The notes below the pieces were generated by a model that did no database searches, was not told the DNA's origin, and was given only the letters and a program-made list of their open reading frames with translations. Shown one piece after another: positions 9,366 to 18,486 of a stretch of DNA of 64,000 nt. Origin of the DNA: Stieleria magnilauensis (GTDB lineage: Bacteria > Planctomycetota > Planctomycetia > Pirellulales > Pirellulaceae); NCBI GenBank assembly GCA_007753675.1, contig CP036432.1, forward strand, positions 4,438,394-4,502,393, written 5' to 3'. The translations under genes and the position numbers were made by a program. Numbering within the stretch: position 1 is the stretch's first letter; each line of letters opens with the position of its first letter.

Positions 9366-10187
9366 ATGTCGATGACTGATGCCTACCGGTCCTCCGAGGC
9401 CGATCCGAGTGCAGGCGCGACCACGCCCAAACGCCTGGCCACTTCGATCCGCAACCTGCAAAAGCACTACGTGCTCCGAAGTGAAACCGTTAAAGCGCTG
9501 CGAGGCGTTTCGTTTGACGTTCCCGAAGGCGATTACGTCGCCATCATGGGACCGTCGGGAAGCGGAAAAAGTACGCTGCTCAACTTGCTCGGTTGCCTGG
9601 ACAAACCGACCAAGGGGTCGCTGATGCTCGGCGACGATGACATCGCCAAGATGACTGACGATGAACTCGCCGAGATCCGCTCCCAACGGATCGGGTTCGT
9701 GTTTCAATCGTACAACCTGATCCAACAGCTTAGTGTCGTCGAGAACATTCAGGTGCCGCTGTATTACCAAGGCAACATCGGAGCCAAGGAACGCGCCCGT
9801 TCGATCGAACTGGCCGAACGCGTCGGCTTGGGTGATCGCCTGGATCACCGGCCCACGCAATTATCCGGTGGACAGCAGCAACGCGTCGCGATCGCCCGCT
9901 CGCTGGTCAACGACCCGTACTTTGTGCTCGCCGACGAACCGACCGGAAACCTGGACTCCGTCACCACCGAAGAAATCCTGTCGATTTTCGATCAGCTCAA
10001 CGAGGAGGGCCGAACGATTATTTTGGTCACCCACGAAGACTTCGTTGCCGCGCGGGCAAAACGTGTCGTGCGTTTGAAGGACGGAAAATTGCACAAAGAC
10101 GAAATCAACACGGAAGACTCCCGCAATGCCGCTCGCGATTTCCAACGCAAGCATGTCGAGCAACTGTTGAAAGAGGGCGACCGTTAA
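9366..10187 (+). CDS. ABC transporter ATP-binding protein, MacB/LolD type
   Basis: The 273-residue nucleotide-binding protein has Walker [10 protein letters not shown] (62-70), a Q-loop at FVFQSYNL, the signature LSGGQQQR (166-173), Walker B VLADEP with catalytic Glu191, and the switch histidine in VTHED. This subfamily powers FtsX-type permeases involved in macrolide, lipoprotein or peptide export. The gene sits between its adaptor and its permease with 7-base and 1-base spacing, clearly one operon. It is the only ABC ATPase in the window, so it may also serve the large permease at 2956. The C-terminal extension of about 30 residues after the D-loop is charged. Confidence 0.95.
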   Translation: MSMTDAYRSSEADPSAGATTPKRLATSIRNLQKHYVLRSETVKALRGVSFDVPEGDYVAIMGPSGSGKSTLLNLLGCLDKPTKGSLMLGDDDIAKMTDDELAEIRSQRIGFVFQSYNLIQQLSVVENIQVPLYYQGNIGAKERARSIELAERVGLGDRLDHRPTQLSGGQQQRVAIARSLVNDPYFVLADEPTGNLDSVTTEEILSIFDQLNEEGRTIILVTHEDFVAARAKRVVRLKDGKLHKDEINTEDSRNAARDFQRKHVEQLLKEGDR

Positions 10188-10188
10188 G

Positions 10189-11523
10189 ATGATTTGGCTC
10201 CGCACGCTTCGACTCGGGGTCAAAAGCCTCGCGCTCCACCCGCTCCGCAGCGGATTGACCATGCTCGGCATCTTGATCGGTGTTTGGGCCGTCATCCTGT
10301 TGACCGCGGTCAGCCAGGGTGCCAGCGATCAAGTTCAGAAACAAATTGAATCGCTCGGTGCGAACACGATCATTGTTCGCAGCCAAAAACCGCCGGAAGA
10401 AAAACTGGCCGCCGGCGGGTTCGCCAGTCAGTACGGTCTGCTGCGACGCGATCTGGACACCATTCTGGCCAGCGTTCCGACGATCAAGACCGCCGTGCCG
10501 ATCCGCGAGATCCGGCGTCAATTCGCGTTTCGTGATCGCACCATCGACGGACGTCTGGTCGGTTGCACGCCCGGCTACGCCGACGTCAACACGCTGGCCA
10601 TTCGAAACCGCGGCGGCCGTTTCTTGAGTGATGCCGATGGCATTCTCGCCGATACCGTGTGCGTCATCTCCGCCGGCGTCGCCGAACGGTTGTTCCCTTT
10701 CGAAGACCCGCTGGGGAAACGCGTTTACATTCCCGAAAGCAAGGATTACTACCGCGTCGTCGGTGTCTTGGAACCCCGCAATCCCTCCGCGGCCATCGGC
10801 GGATCGCTCGATTCACAGGATTTTTCGTCTGACGTCTACGTGCCGATCCAAACGATTCGCAGCCGTGTCGGCGACCGCATCGTGACCCGCCGGAGTGGAC
10901 AGTTCCAAATCGAAATCATGGAACTCAATCAGATCACCTTGCAAGTCGGCAGTGTCGACGAGGTGCGTTCCAGTGCGGCGATGATCGAACGTTTGCTGGA
11001 TCGAAACCATGCCAAGATGGGCGACGTTGCCGTCGTCTTCCCGCTGGAACTGCTCGAACAGGCACGGAATTTGAGATTGATGTTTTTGGGCATCGGAATC
11101 TTGATCGCCTGTATCTCGCTGATCGTCGGCGGGATTGGGATCATGAACATCATGTTGGCCAGCGTCACCGAACGAACACGCGAAATCGGAATTCGCCGGG
11201 CGTTGGGCGCCAAACGTGTCGACATCGTGCGTCAGTTCCTGGTCGAGACGTTGGTGCTCAGTTTCTGTGGCGCCGCGCTCGGCATCCTGCTCGGGTTTCT
11301 CGGCCCGGCAATGTACGAGGGCATGATCTATATCGTCCGCGAAGGATTCCCGGACAAGTTCGCCGCCCTGCCCGATGCGATTCGCGAAGCCAAACCGACG
11401 ATCGTTTATGAAACGATTCCGTTGGCAGTCCTGATCGCCGTCCTGGTCGGCTTGGTCAGCGGGTTGTACCCCGCCATCCGAGCGGCGCGGATGAACCCGA
11501 TCGAAGCCCTGCGGCACGAGTAG
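10189..11523 (+). CDS. MacB-type ABC transporter permease
   Basis: The 444-residue permease has the MacB_PCD-FtsX layout: one N-terminal membrane helix (about 20-42), a periplasmic core domain to about 290, then three C-terminal helices with the FtsX signature ERTREIGIRRALGAK after the second helix. Its start lies one base after the ATPase stop, so expression is coupled. Unlike E. coli MacB the ATPase is on a separate polypeptide. It most likely forms a dimer that works with the EF-hand adaptor encoded two genes upstream. The cargo cannot be read from the sequence. Confidence 0.93.
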   Translation: MIWLRTLRLGVKSLALHPLRSGLTMLGILIGVWAVILLTAVSQGASDQVQKQIESLGANTIIVRSQKPPEEKLAAGGFASQYGLLRRDLDTILASVPTIKTAVPIREIRRQFAFRDRTIDGRLVGCTPGYADVNTLAIRNRGGRFLSDADGILADTVCVISAGVAERLFPFEDPLGKRVYIPESKDYYRVVGVLEPRNPSAAIGGSLDSQDFSSDVYVPIQTIRSRVGDRIVTRRSGQFQIEIMELNQITLQVGSVDEVRSSAAMIERLLDRNHAKMGDVAVVFPLELLEQARNLRLMFLGIGILIACISLIVGGIGIMNIMLASVTERTREIGIRRALGAKRVDIVRQFLVETLVLSFCGAALGILLGFLGPAMYEGMIYIVREGFPDKFAALPDAIREAKPTIVYETIPLAVLIAVLVGLVSGLYPAIRAARMNPIEALRHE

Positions 11524-11642
11524 GACAGCCCGAGGTTGCTCGCTCCACATCGTGGAGGAGCCTGCCGCACGTGGTTGTCGAACGCTTCGTCCAGATTAGA
11601 TTTTGGGTTGCGATTGCGGAGCGGAAAAGGGGCACCACTGAG

Positions 11643-11715
11643 CCCACCGATAGCAGCGCGAACCCACGGATTTTTTGCACCTTGTCATCCGTGGGTTCGC
11701 GCTGCCATCGGTGGG
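11643..11715. repeat. 29-bp-arm inverted repeat
   Basis: Arms at 11643-11671 and 11687-11715 are complementary except for one base and enclose a 15-base loop. The arm begins cccaccgatagcagcgcgaa on the plus strand. It lies in the 341-base gap between the permease and the DUF1080 gene, so it could act as a strong terminator hairpin for the export operon, although no T-run follows. The near-perfect arms also fit a mobile palindromic repeat. Nothing else recognisable lies in this gap. Confidence 0.85.
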
Positions 11716-11864
11716 TGTTCTTTTCGAGGGTTGTCGCTGGCACGCCCCACAAGCGATAAGACGGTTCCAAGCCGTCGGACGCTGGCGGCATCGACGTCGA
11801 GCGACCATAATGCCGCTCTGATTCACGTCCCTCCAACTTCTCCCCCCCCTCCGTGCAAATCATC

Positions 11865-12641
11865 ATGTCACGAATCCTCTTGATCGCGTCCCTCGCGTTG
11901 GTGGCGATTCCGCTCCCTGCAGGCGAATATCTCAATGGCATCACGTGGCAGGCCCCCCCGGTCGTCCAGCCCGGGCCCACCGCTGCTGATCCGCCGTCCG
12001 ATGCCATCGTGCTGTTCGACGGGACGGATATGTCCAAGTGGAAAAACGGTGAAAACTGGCCGGTCGCCGACGGGGTGGTGACGATCGGCAAGGGCCAGAT
12101 CGTCTCGAAAGACGAGTTCGGTGATTGCCAAGTTCACATCGAATGGTCGGCTCCGAATCCTCCCAAGGGAAACGGTCAGGGCCGCGGCAATAGCGGACTG
12201 TTCTTGATGGGCACCTATGAAATCCAAATTCTGGATTCGTACCAGGCCGAAACCTATCACGACGGTCAGGCCGGCGCGATCTACAAACAAACGCCTCCGA
12301 TGGCCAATGCGATGCGCGCCCCCGGTCAGTGGAACACCTACGACATCATCTGGACCGCACCGCGGTTCAACGAAGACGGTTCGTTGAAGTCGCCGGCTTA
12401 CATCACCGCGATCCACAACGGCGTGGTCATCCAGAATCACTTTGAACTACTCGGCGACACGCCCTACAACCGCCCGCCGGCTTACAAGCCGCATCCGCCC
12501 CGAGGGCCGCTTTCGATCCAAGACCACGGCAACCCGGTCCGGTTCCGTAACATCTGGGTTCGCGAATTGACGCCGGTCAAGGGTGAACAGACCCGCAAAC
12601 CGTACATCCGTGACGGGCAAAAAGAAACGCCAATCGAATGA
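11865..12641 (+). CDS. secreted DUF1080 (3-keto-disaccharide hydrolase-type) protein
   Basis: The 258-residue protein starts at ATG 11865, giving an immediate signal peptide (SRILLIASLALVAIPLPAG). The rest matches the DUF1080 domain, a concanavalin-like jelly roll, with LFDGTDMSKW near the start, a GNSGLFLMGTYEIQILDS core and the closing FRNIWVREL. Family members act on glycosides, and some cleave 3-keto-glycosides. Planctomycetes carry many copies. The last codons overlap the start of the helicase gene as ATGA. A possible GTG start at 11853 would add four residues. A second, more divergent DUF1080 protein is encoded at 27667. Confidence 0.88.
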   Translation: MSRILLIASLALVAIPLPAGEYLNGITWQAPPVVQPGPTAADPPSDAIVLFDGTDMSKWKNGENWPVADGVVTIGKGQIVSKDEFGDCQVHIEWSAPNPPKGNGQGRGNSGLFLMGTYEIQILDSYQAETYHDGQAGAIYKQTPPMANAMRAPGQWNTYDIIWTAPRFNEDGSLKSPAYITAIHNGVVIQNHFELLGDTPYNRPPAYKPHPPRGPLSIQDHGNPVRFRNIWVRELTPVKGEQTRKPYIRDGQKETPIE

Positions 12642-14551
12642 CGATCACCGCGAAACAACCTCTCGACCGATTGAGCGTCGACGACTACTTCGACGTCCTC
12701 TCGTCCTGGTTGGATCTGGAAGCGGACGCCGAACGCGCCCGAATGGCGCTGCGACGGCAGATGCGAAACACGCGTGATGCCGAGCGAACCGGCGAGACGA
12801 TTCTGGGGCTTCAACTTCAAGACCACCAGACCGGGCTCGCCGGAAGGTTTCTGTTCGATTTCGCCAAAGTTGGGGGGAAACCGTTACCGCTGAATCGATT
12901 GAAAGTCGGATCACCGGTCGTGATTTCTGATGCCGACGATCCGGGCGACCAGGGGATCGCGGGCGTCGTCAGTCGTCGCAGCCAATCGGTGATCCAGGTG
13001 GCGTCGGAAAAGTGGCCCGACGCAAGGTACTTTCGGCTGGATCTTTCACCCGATGAAACCACCCGTCGCCGACAACTGGCGGCGATGGCGTCGGCACGCT
13101 GCGCCAGCGGCCGGGCCAAGCAGATGCGGGACCTCTTACTGGGACAGCGCCCCATCCGCTACGGCGATCCGGATCCGATCGAATTCCGCAGCGACTTGAA
13201 TCCGCCACAGCGGGACGCGGTCCTGTTTGCGCTGGCCGCGCCCGACATCGCGATCCTGCACGGCCCGCCCGGCACCGGCAAAACGACAACGCTGGCCGAA
13301 GTCATCTATCAAGCGGTGATGCGTGGCGACCGCGTGTTGGCCTGTGCCCCCAGCAACACGGCCGTCGACAACTTGCTGGAACGGTTGGTCGCGATGCTGC
13401 CCAACGTGCTGCGGGTCGGCCACCCGGCTCGAGTGTTCGAATCGTTGCGCGGTCACACGCTGGACGAACTCGTCGACGCCGACCCGTCCTCGGCGGTGAT
13501 CCGCGACATGCGACGCGAGTTATCCGAATTGATGCGTTCGGCGGCGCGGTCGCATCGCGGGCGGGATGGAAAGAAGCGACGTAGCTTGTTGTACTCCACC
13601 GCCGGTGATCTCCGCGGCCAAATTCGATCGTTGGAACGCAGCGTTGTCCGGGGCGTCATCGAAGGGTCCGACGTGATCTGCACGACGACAACGATCGACG
13701 AAGACTTGCTGGGGGACGCTCGGTTCGACTTGGTCGTGATCGACGAAGCGTGTCAGTGCACCGAATCAAGTGTCTGGCAAGCGGTTTTGCGTGCCGACAT
13801 GGTCGTGATGGCCGGCGATCACTGCCAGCTTCCGCCGACGGTGTTGTCCGACCAGGCAGCCGCCGAAGGCATGCGCGACTCGATGATGCATCGGTTGATC
13901 GAACGCGAAGGCCAATCGATCTATCGACGGCTGACGGTACAGTACCGCATGCACCAGTCGATCATGGAATTTTCTTCACAAGAGTTCTATGACGATTCGC
14001 TGGTCGCCGATCGCAGCGTTGTCGAGCATCGACTGAGTGACCTTCCGAATGTCCAGTCGTCGCCGATGACCGAAGAGCCCTTGATGTTGGTCGACACGGC
14101 CGGTGCCAACCTGAACGAGGAACTTGAACGCGACGGCGAAAGCAAACTCAATCCGGGCGAAGGCAAGCTGGTCACCCGGTTCGCGACCGAATTGATCGAG
14201 GCCGGTGTGCTGCCCGATCAAATCGCCATCATCGCCCCTTACGCGGCCCAGGTGCGTTGGCTCCGCAATCGCCCGGAATTGCGCGACGTTGAAATCGATA
14301 CCGTCGATGGTTTCCAGGGCCGAGAAAAGGAAGTCGTCTTGATCACGCTGACACGCAGCAACGATCGCGGCGAAATCGGTTTCCTGGCCGACACCCGGCG
14401 GACCAACGTCGCACTGACCCGCGCCCGACGAAAGCTGATCGTGATCGGCGATAGCGCCACACTGGGCGGCAACGACTTTTACCGCCGAATGCTCGAATAC
14501 TTCGAATCACAAGGCGCCTATCGAAGCGTGTTCGAATTCGGCGTCGATTGA
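12638..14551 (+). CDS. superfamily I DNA/RNA helicase, Upf1/IGHMBP2-like
   Basis: The 637-residue protein has an N-terminal OB-like region to about 180 and then AAA_11/AAA_12 helicase cores. Walker A is HGPPGTGKTTT (about 208-218), motif II is VVIDEACQC (DEAC box, about 366), motif III is AGDHCQLPPTV, and the C-terminal motifs include DTVDGFQGREKEVV and RTNVALTRARRKL. These are the hallmarks of SF1B helicases. Its ATG overlaps the DUF1080 stop by four bases, an odd partner for a nucleic acid enzyme, so co-transcription rather than shared function is likely. Its role in DNA or RNA metabolism is not resolved by sequence. Confidence 0.92.
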   Translation: MTITAKQPLDRLSVDDYFDVLSSWLDLEADAERARMALRRQMRNTRDAERTGETILGLQLQDHQTGLAGRFLFDFAKVGGKPLPLNRLKVGSPVVISDADDPGDQGIAGVVSRRSQSVIQVASEKWPDARYFRLDLSPDETTRRRQLAAMASARCASGRAKQMRDLLLGQRPIRYGDPDPIEFRSDLNPPQRDAVLFALAAPDIAILHGPPGTGKTTTLAEVIYQAVMRGDRVLACAPSNTAVDNLLERLVAMLPNVLRVGHPARVFESLRGHTLDELVDADPSSAVIRDMRRELSELMRSAARSHRGRDGKKRRSLLYSTAGDLRGQIRSLERSVVRGVIEGSDVICTTTTIDEDLLGDARFDLVVIDEACQCTESSVWQAVLRADMVVMAGDHCQLPPTVLSDQAAAEGMRDSMMHRLIEREGQSIYRRLTVQYRMHQSIMEFSSQEFYDDSLVADRSVVEHRLSDLPNVQSSPMTEEPLMLVDTAGANLNEELERDGESKLNPGEGKLVTRFATELIEAGVLPDQIAIIAPYAAQVRWLRNRPELRDVEIDTVDGFQGREKEVVLITLTRSNDRGEIGFLADTRRTNVALTRARRKLIVIGDSATLGGNDFYRRMLEYFESQGAYRSVFEFGVD

Positions 14552-14559
14552 ATGAGTCC

Positions 14560-14597
14560 GTCACGCAGTGCGTGACTCCCGGCATGCTCAGCATGCC
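14560..14597. repeat. two adjacent short palindromes at a gene 3' end
   Basis: The palindrome gtcacgcagtgcgtgac (14560-14576) is followed by ggcatgctcagcatgcc (14581-14597). The second supplies the last codons and TGA stop of the minus-strand glycosyltransferase gene. It recurs in diverged form at 16038-16059, upstream of the same gene. Both hairpins lie between two convergent genes and may serve as a bidirectional terminator. Confidence 0.8.
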
Positions 14598-15931
14598 CTA
14601 CGTTTACCCACCACACTACACACCGCCAGGATCGCGATCGCGGGCATGATCGGGGCTCGCATTCGAAGATTGCTCCAGTAGACCGCATGGACGCCCGTCA
14701 GCGTGATCGCCAATAACCAGATCGCCCACCAGCGACTGCCAAAGACTCGTCGCCGGTGCCGCGCGACTGTGACAATCACCGCCAATGACAGCGCGACGTA
14801 GAACAAACCCACCGCGAGGGTGGCCGGCGTGGAACGCCCCGCGACCGCATGCGGAAACGGACTCCACAGACGCCCCACACGCACGACCATCGACCATGCG
14901 AACACAGACGGGTGCCGCTTGATCGTGGCCACGGCCGATTCATAGCACAAACGATCGTCGTCAACCTCCGAGACCGCGGCGTCGTAATTCGGTGTCCCGG
15001 TCCAATCGCGTCGCCAAAACGCCGCCTCGCGCGGGTCGCCCTCGTAACGATGCGCGTAGGCGCTCAAGAACGACGTCGCGTCCCAGGCTTGCCCGAATTG
15101 CCCTTCAGAAAGATAGCGATAGAACGACTCGTTATTGGCCAACAACAACGTGTATCCGCCATGGGTTGTGGCCCAGACTGGATGCCCCAAAACGCGCATG
15201 TTTCGCCACGTCCAGCCGCCGACCGCGAGGGCGACGACCGACGCGATCACCAGGGCGGATTTCACACCGCGTCGGTTTCGAAAACGCAATGGCGTGGCGA
15301 CAACCAACAGCACGGCCCAGACGAGAAAGGTCGGCCGGCAGAGGTAGGCCAACGCGAGCGCCCCGCCGATTCCCAAGGGAAAAAAGATCGAACCACGCTT
15401 GCGCGCGGAGGTCGCCCCTGCGGCATTCCATCCGCTCCACAACCAGATCGCCGCGGCAGCCAAGGTGGCGGCCAAGGTTTCGGTCATCACTTCGACGGAT
15501 TGCCGCAACAGAATCGGGTCGATTGCCGTCAAGACAACCGCCGCCAAACCCAGGCGGTCACCGCCGTCGAACCGAGACGACTCACGAAGCTGCGCCGCGA
15601 AATGCCGCGTCGAGAGGAAGACAAAACAGGCCGTCAATGCGGCCAAGACGAGATGCAGCGCTGCGACGGCAAGTCGCGACAGTTGTCCGTCGGGCATGCA
15701 AATCGACAACAACCAGGGATACAGCGGCGGCCGAAACGCGATCGCTCGCGTCGATCCGTCCGCACCGGTCAGACCAAAAACACCGGATTGCCGCAGCGTT
15801 TTCGCGATCACCCGATAGGCATCCGGATCCGCGACGAACGCGTCGGAGTCAAAATAGATCACCCCACCTCGAATCAACAGCGTCAGCCCGACGGCCAACA
15901 GCAGTATTCGGAGATTTGATCGAGAGGGCAA
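14588..15931 (-). CDS. GT39-like membrane glycosyltransferase (ArnT/PMT superfamily)
   Basis: This polytopic protein has about ten or more hydrophobic helices. After the first helix comes FDSDAFVADPDAYRVIAKTL, an acidic loop as in lipid-linked sugar transferases of the GT39/GT83 type, and then FRPPLYPWLLS, a common signature. Such enzymes move a sugar from a polyprenyl-phosphate donor to a protein or lipid on the outer face of the membrane. The start is uncertain: an ATG at 16081 would add 50 cysteine-rich residues encoded partly by a dispersed palindrome, so I prefer TTG 15931 just before the first helix. The C-terminal RRAC and the stop are also repeat-derived. Confidence 0.78.
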   Translation of the reverse strand: MPSRSNLRILLLAVGLTLLIRGGVIYFDSDAFVADPDAYRVIAKTLRQSGVFGLTGADGSTRAIAFRPPLYPWLLSICMPDGQLSRLAVAALHLVLAALTACFVFLSTRHFAAQLRESSRFDGGDRLGLAAVVLTAIDPILLRQSVEVMTETLAATLAAAAIWLWSGWNAAGATSARKRGSIFFPLGIGGALALAYLCRPTFLVWAVLLVVATPLRFRNRRGVKSALVIASVVALAVGGWTWRNMRVLGHPVWATTHGGYTLLLANNESFYRYLSEGQFGQAWDATSFLSAYAHRYEGDPREAAFWRRDWTGTPNYDAAVSEVDDDRLCYESAVATIKRHPSVFAWSMVVRVGRLWSPFPHAVAGRSTPATLAVGLFYVALSLAVIVTVARHRRRVFGSRWWAIWLLAITLTGVHAVYWSNLRMRAPIMPAIAILAVCSVVGKRRAC

Positions 15932-16037
15932 GGGAACGGCTCTGGGGTAACAACCTGGATGCGACGACGCGGGGAGGACGCCGCCAATTCTATCAGCCTG
16001 ACCGACGGTCGGGCACGCGATACACGCCAGATCGCAT

Positions 16038-16059
16038 CGTAGGGCATGCTGTGCATGCT
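16038..16059. repeat. second copy of the GCATGC palindrome family
   Basis: The segment cgtagggcatgctgtgcatg matches the reverse complement of the element at 14581-14602 with about two changes. It lies between the divergent glycosyltransferase and MMPL genes. A copy at each end of the glycosyltransferase gene marks that gene as flanked by inverted copies of one short repeat. Confidence 0.75.
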
Positions 16060-16094
16060 TGACGAGCCGTATGGCGTCCACGTAGCCTGTCGCG

Positions 16095-18437
16095 ATGCAG
16101 TTCTTGATTCAATACGCGATTCGTTGGCGATTGGTCCTGATGGCCCTCGGCATCGTGACCCTGGCCGGCGCGTACCCCATCTCCACACGACTGACGACCG
16201 AACAAAGTGTTTCGTCGTTGTTCGGTGATCAAGACATCACGCTGCAACAATACGAAAATCTGAAACGTTGGTTCGGCGAAGACGACGTGCTGGTGCTGAT
16301 GTACCGCGACGAAGCGTTGCCGACGGCGGGCGGCATCGAGCGGAGCCGCCAATTGACCGAAAAGGTCAGGGCGCTCGATGGAGTCACCGCCACCCTCTCA
16401 CCTTGGGTGCTCAACGAAGCGGCCGAGGGGATGAATAAAGTCAACGTGTTGCCGTTCGGGAACGGCGACGCATCGCCGGCTGACGAGACGCCGGCGCTGA
16501 TGCGTCCCGATGACCCGGTCGGCAAGGGTCTGAGCGACATTTTTTCCGGCTACACCCATTCGGCGGACTATTCGCACGCGGCGGTCGTGGTGATGATCGA
16601 CGACCAAAAAACCGCGTCGACCGTGGCGGGGCTGCGCGACATCACCACCTGGTGGTCCCAGCAGCAGTTGGTCAGCAACGTTTCGCTGGTCGGCGAACCC
16701 GTGCTCGTCGACGAAGCGTTTGCCTTGGTGCGTCGCGACGGTGCGCGATTGGCGATCGTGACGATTGCGTTGCTATCGCTGGTGTTGACCCTGGCGCTGT
16801 TGGACTTGCGCTTGGTGCTGCTGCTGGCGCTGGTGATCGGGTGGTCGGTCGTGCTCACCAAAGCCACGATGTTTTTGGCCGGCATCTCGTTGTCATTGAT
16901 CGCATCGATTCTGACGGCCATTGTCACCGTGGTGGCGGTCACCGCGGTGCTACACCTGGGCGTCCGCTATCACAGCCGCCGCGGCCGCGGGTTCTCTCAG
17001 ATCGAATCGACCGAAGAAGTCATGCAGCGGATGGCCGCGCCGATCTTCTGGACGTGCGCGACCGATGCGGCGGGATTCGCCGCGCTCTATTTTTCCGAAA
17101 TCCTGCCGGTGCGTCAGTTCGGTTTGATGGTTGCACTGGCGGCGATGAACGTGTTTGTCGCGATCTTGCTGTTCACGCCCACATGCTTGATGCTTCCCGA
17201 ACTTCGTTGGATTCGACGCATCGTGCCGACACGGCATCTGCTGACACGCACCTTGCGTCGACTTTGTTTTCGTGTGGCGGCCTGGTTTGCCGTGCATCGC
17301 AAATGGACGGTTTCGGGTGCGGCCGTCGTGATGGTCGTTGCCATCGTCGCCGTCACGCGGGGCGAGACCGAGACCAGTTTCTTACGGAACTTTCGTCCCG
17401 ACAGCACGATCGTCCAGGACTACGGCAACGTTGAAAATAACTTGGGAGGAGCGGGGGTTTGGGATCTGGTGCTCGATGTGCCCGCGACCCTGTCCAATCC
17501 ATTCCTGTCGCAAGTGCAAACGCTTCAACGCGACCTGCTCGGCGAACTCGGCGGCGATTCGGGTTTGAGCAAGGCGATCAGCATCGCCGATGCCACCGAA
17601 GTCCTGGGGCGTTCGTCGGCCGGAAAATGGATGCCGGCATCGGTGCGGATCGCCGCGATGCGGACGCGATTGCCCACCTTCATCGGCGCGTTGATTTCCG
17701 AACCGATCGGCGCGGCACCGCAGCGGCGTAAGTTGCGCATCATGTTGCGAAGCCCCGAGGGATTGTCGGCCGACACCAAACGCGAACTAATCGCAAACGT
17801 GCAACGCATCGCATCGGAACATTTGCAGCGTTGGGACTCGGAGACCGAACCAACCACAACGGAACAACCAAGCAGCGAACAGCCGGTCACCGAACGTGTC
17901 ACCGTGACCGGGTACTACGTGATCATGACGCGATTGGTCGACCAGTTGGTGTCGGACCAGTGGCGCTGCTTCATTGTTTCGGCGTTGTTAATTTGGCTGT
18001 TGATGGGCATCGCCACCCGCAGCTTGCGTCTGGCGACGGCGGCGTTGGTGCCGAACTTGCTTCCCGCGTTTTTGGTGTTGGCAACCGTCTCGCTCGGCGG
18101 AGGCCGAATCAACATGGGCGCCGCGATGATCGCCGCGGTCTCGGTGGGACTGTCCATCGATGGCTCGGTGCACCTGTTGACGGTGTATCGGCGTCGGCGA
18201 GCGATCGGCCGCAACCCCGGTCAGGCGTGTGTGTCTGCGGCCGGCAACATCGGCGCCCCCGTGATGTTGGCGACGTTCGCACTGGTCGCCGGTTTCAGCG
18301 TGCTGTCGACCAGCGAGTTCATTCCCACGGCGACCTTCGGGACACTGGTCGCATGGACGCTGGTGATCGGAACGCTGATCAACCTGAGTGTCCTGCCCGC
18401 GCTGGTTCGCACGCTGGTTCGCACGCTGGATCGCTAA
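16095..18437 (+). CDS. MMPL/RND-family transporter with sterol-sensing-like domains
   Basis: The 780-residue protein has the RND superfamily plan of two similar halves. Each half has one helix (about 13-31 and 404-421), a soluble extracytoplasmic domain, and a cluster of five helices (about 217-370 and 623-770). The second cluster contains GLSIDGSVHLLTVYRRR, the conserved charged region of MMPL and SSD proteins. Family members export lipids, hopanoids or other hydrophobic cargo using the proton gradient. There is no adaptor gene next to it. Its divergent neighbour is a membrane glycosyltransferase, which might hint at envelope glycolipids, but this is speculation. Confidence 0.88.
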   Translation: MQFLIQYAIRWRLVLMALGIVTLAGAYPISTRLTTEQSVSSLFGDQDITLQQYENLKRWFGEDDVLVLMYRDEALPTAGGIERSRQLTEKVRALDGVTATLSPWVLNEAAEGMNKVNVLPFGNGDASPADETPALMRPDDPVGKGLSDIFSGYTHSADYSHAAVVVMIDDQKTASTVAGLRDITTWWSQQQLVSNVSLVGEPVLVDEAFALVRRDGARLAIVTIALLSLVLTLALLDLRLVLLLALVIGWSVVLTKATMFLAGISLSLIASILTAIVTVVAVTAVLHLGVRYHSRRGRGFSQIESTEEVMQRMAAPIFWTCATDAAGFAALYFSEILPVRQFGLMVALAAMNVFVAILLFTPTCLMLPELRWIRRIVPTRHLLTRTLRRLCFRVAAWFAVHRKWTVSGAAVVMVVAIVAVTRGETETSFLRNFRPDSTIVQDYGNVENNLGGAGVWDLVLDVPATLSNPFLSQVQTLQRDLLGELGGDSGLSKAISIADATEVLGRSSAGKWMPASVRIAAMRTRLPTFIGALISEPIGAAPQRRKLRIMLRSPEGLSADTKRELIANVQRIASEHLQRWDSETEPTTTEQPSSEQPVTERVTVTGYYVIMTRLVDQLVSDQWRCFIVSALLIWLLMGIATRSLRLATAALVPNLLPAFLVLATVSLGGGRINMGAAMIAAVSVGLSIDGSVHLLTVYRRRRAIGRNPGQACVSAAGNIGAPVMLATFALVAGFSVLSTSEFIPTATFGTLVAWTLVIGTLINLSVLPALVRTLVRTLDR

Positions 18438-18486
18438 ACACGGGATGGGCCTTCAGCCTGTCCCTGCCTCACGCCGACAGCCGGTT

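Noticed and set aside
14849..16062. Two plus-strand open frames of about 356 codons opposite the glycosyltransferase
   Set aside because: Their products are arginine-, glutamine- and proline-rich without hydrophobic cores, and the minus-strand frame encodes a coherent polytopic enzyme.
15932..16081. N-terminal 50 residues of the glycosyltransferase from ATG 16081
   Set aside because: Part of it is encoded by a dispersed GCATGC palindrome, it is cysteine-rich and precedes the first helix without any family similarity. It remains possible as a translated extension.
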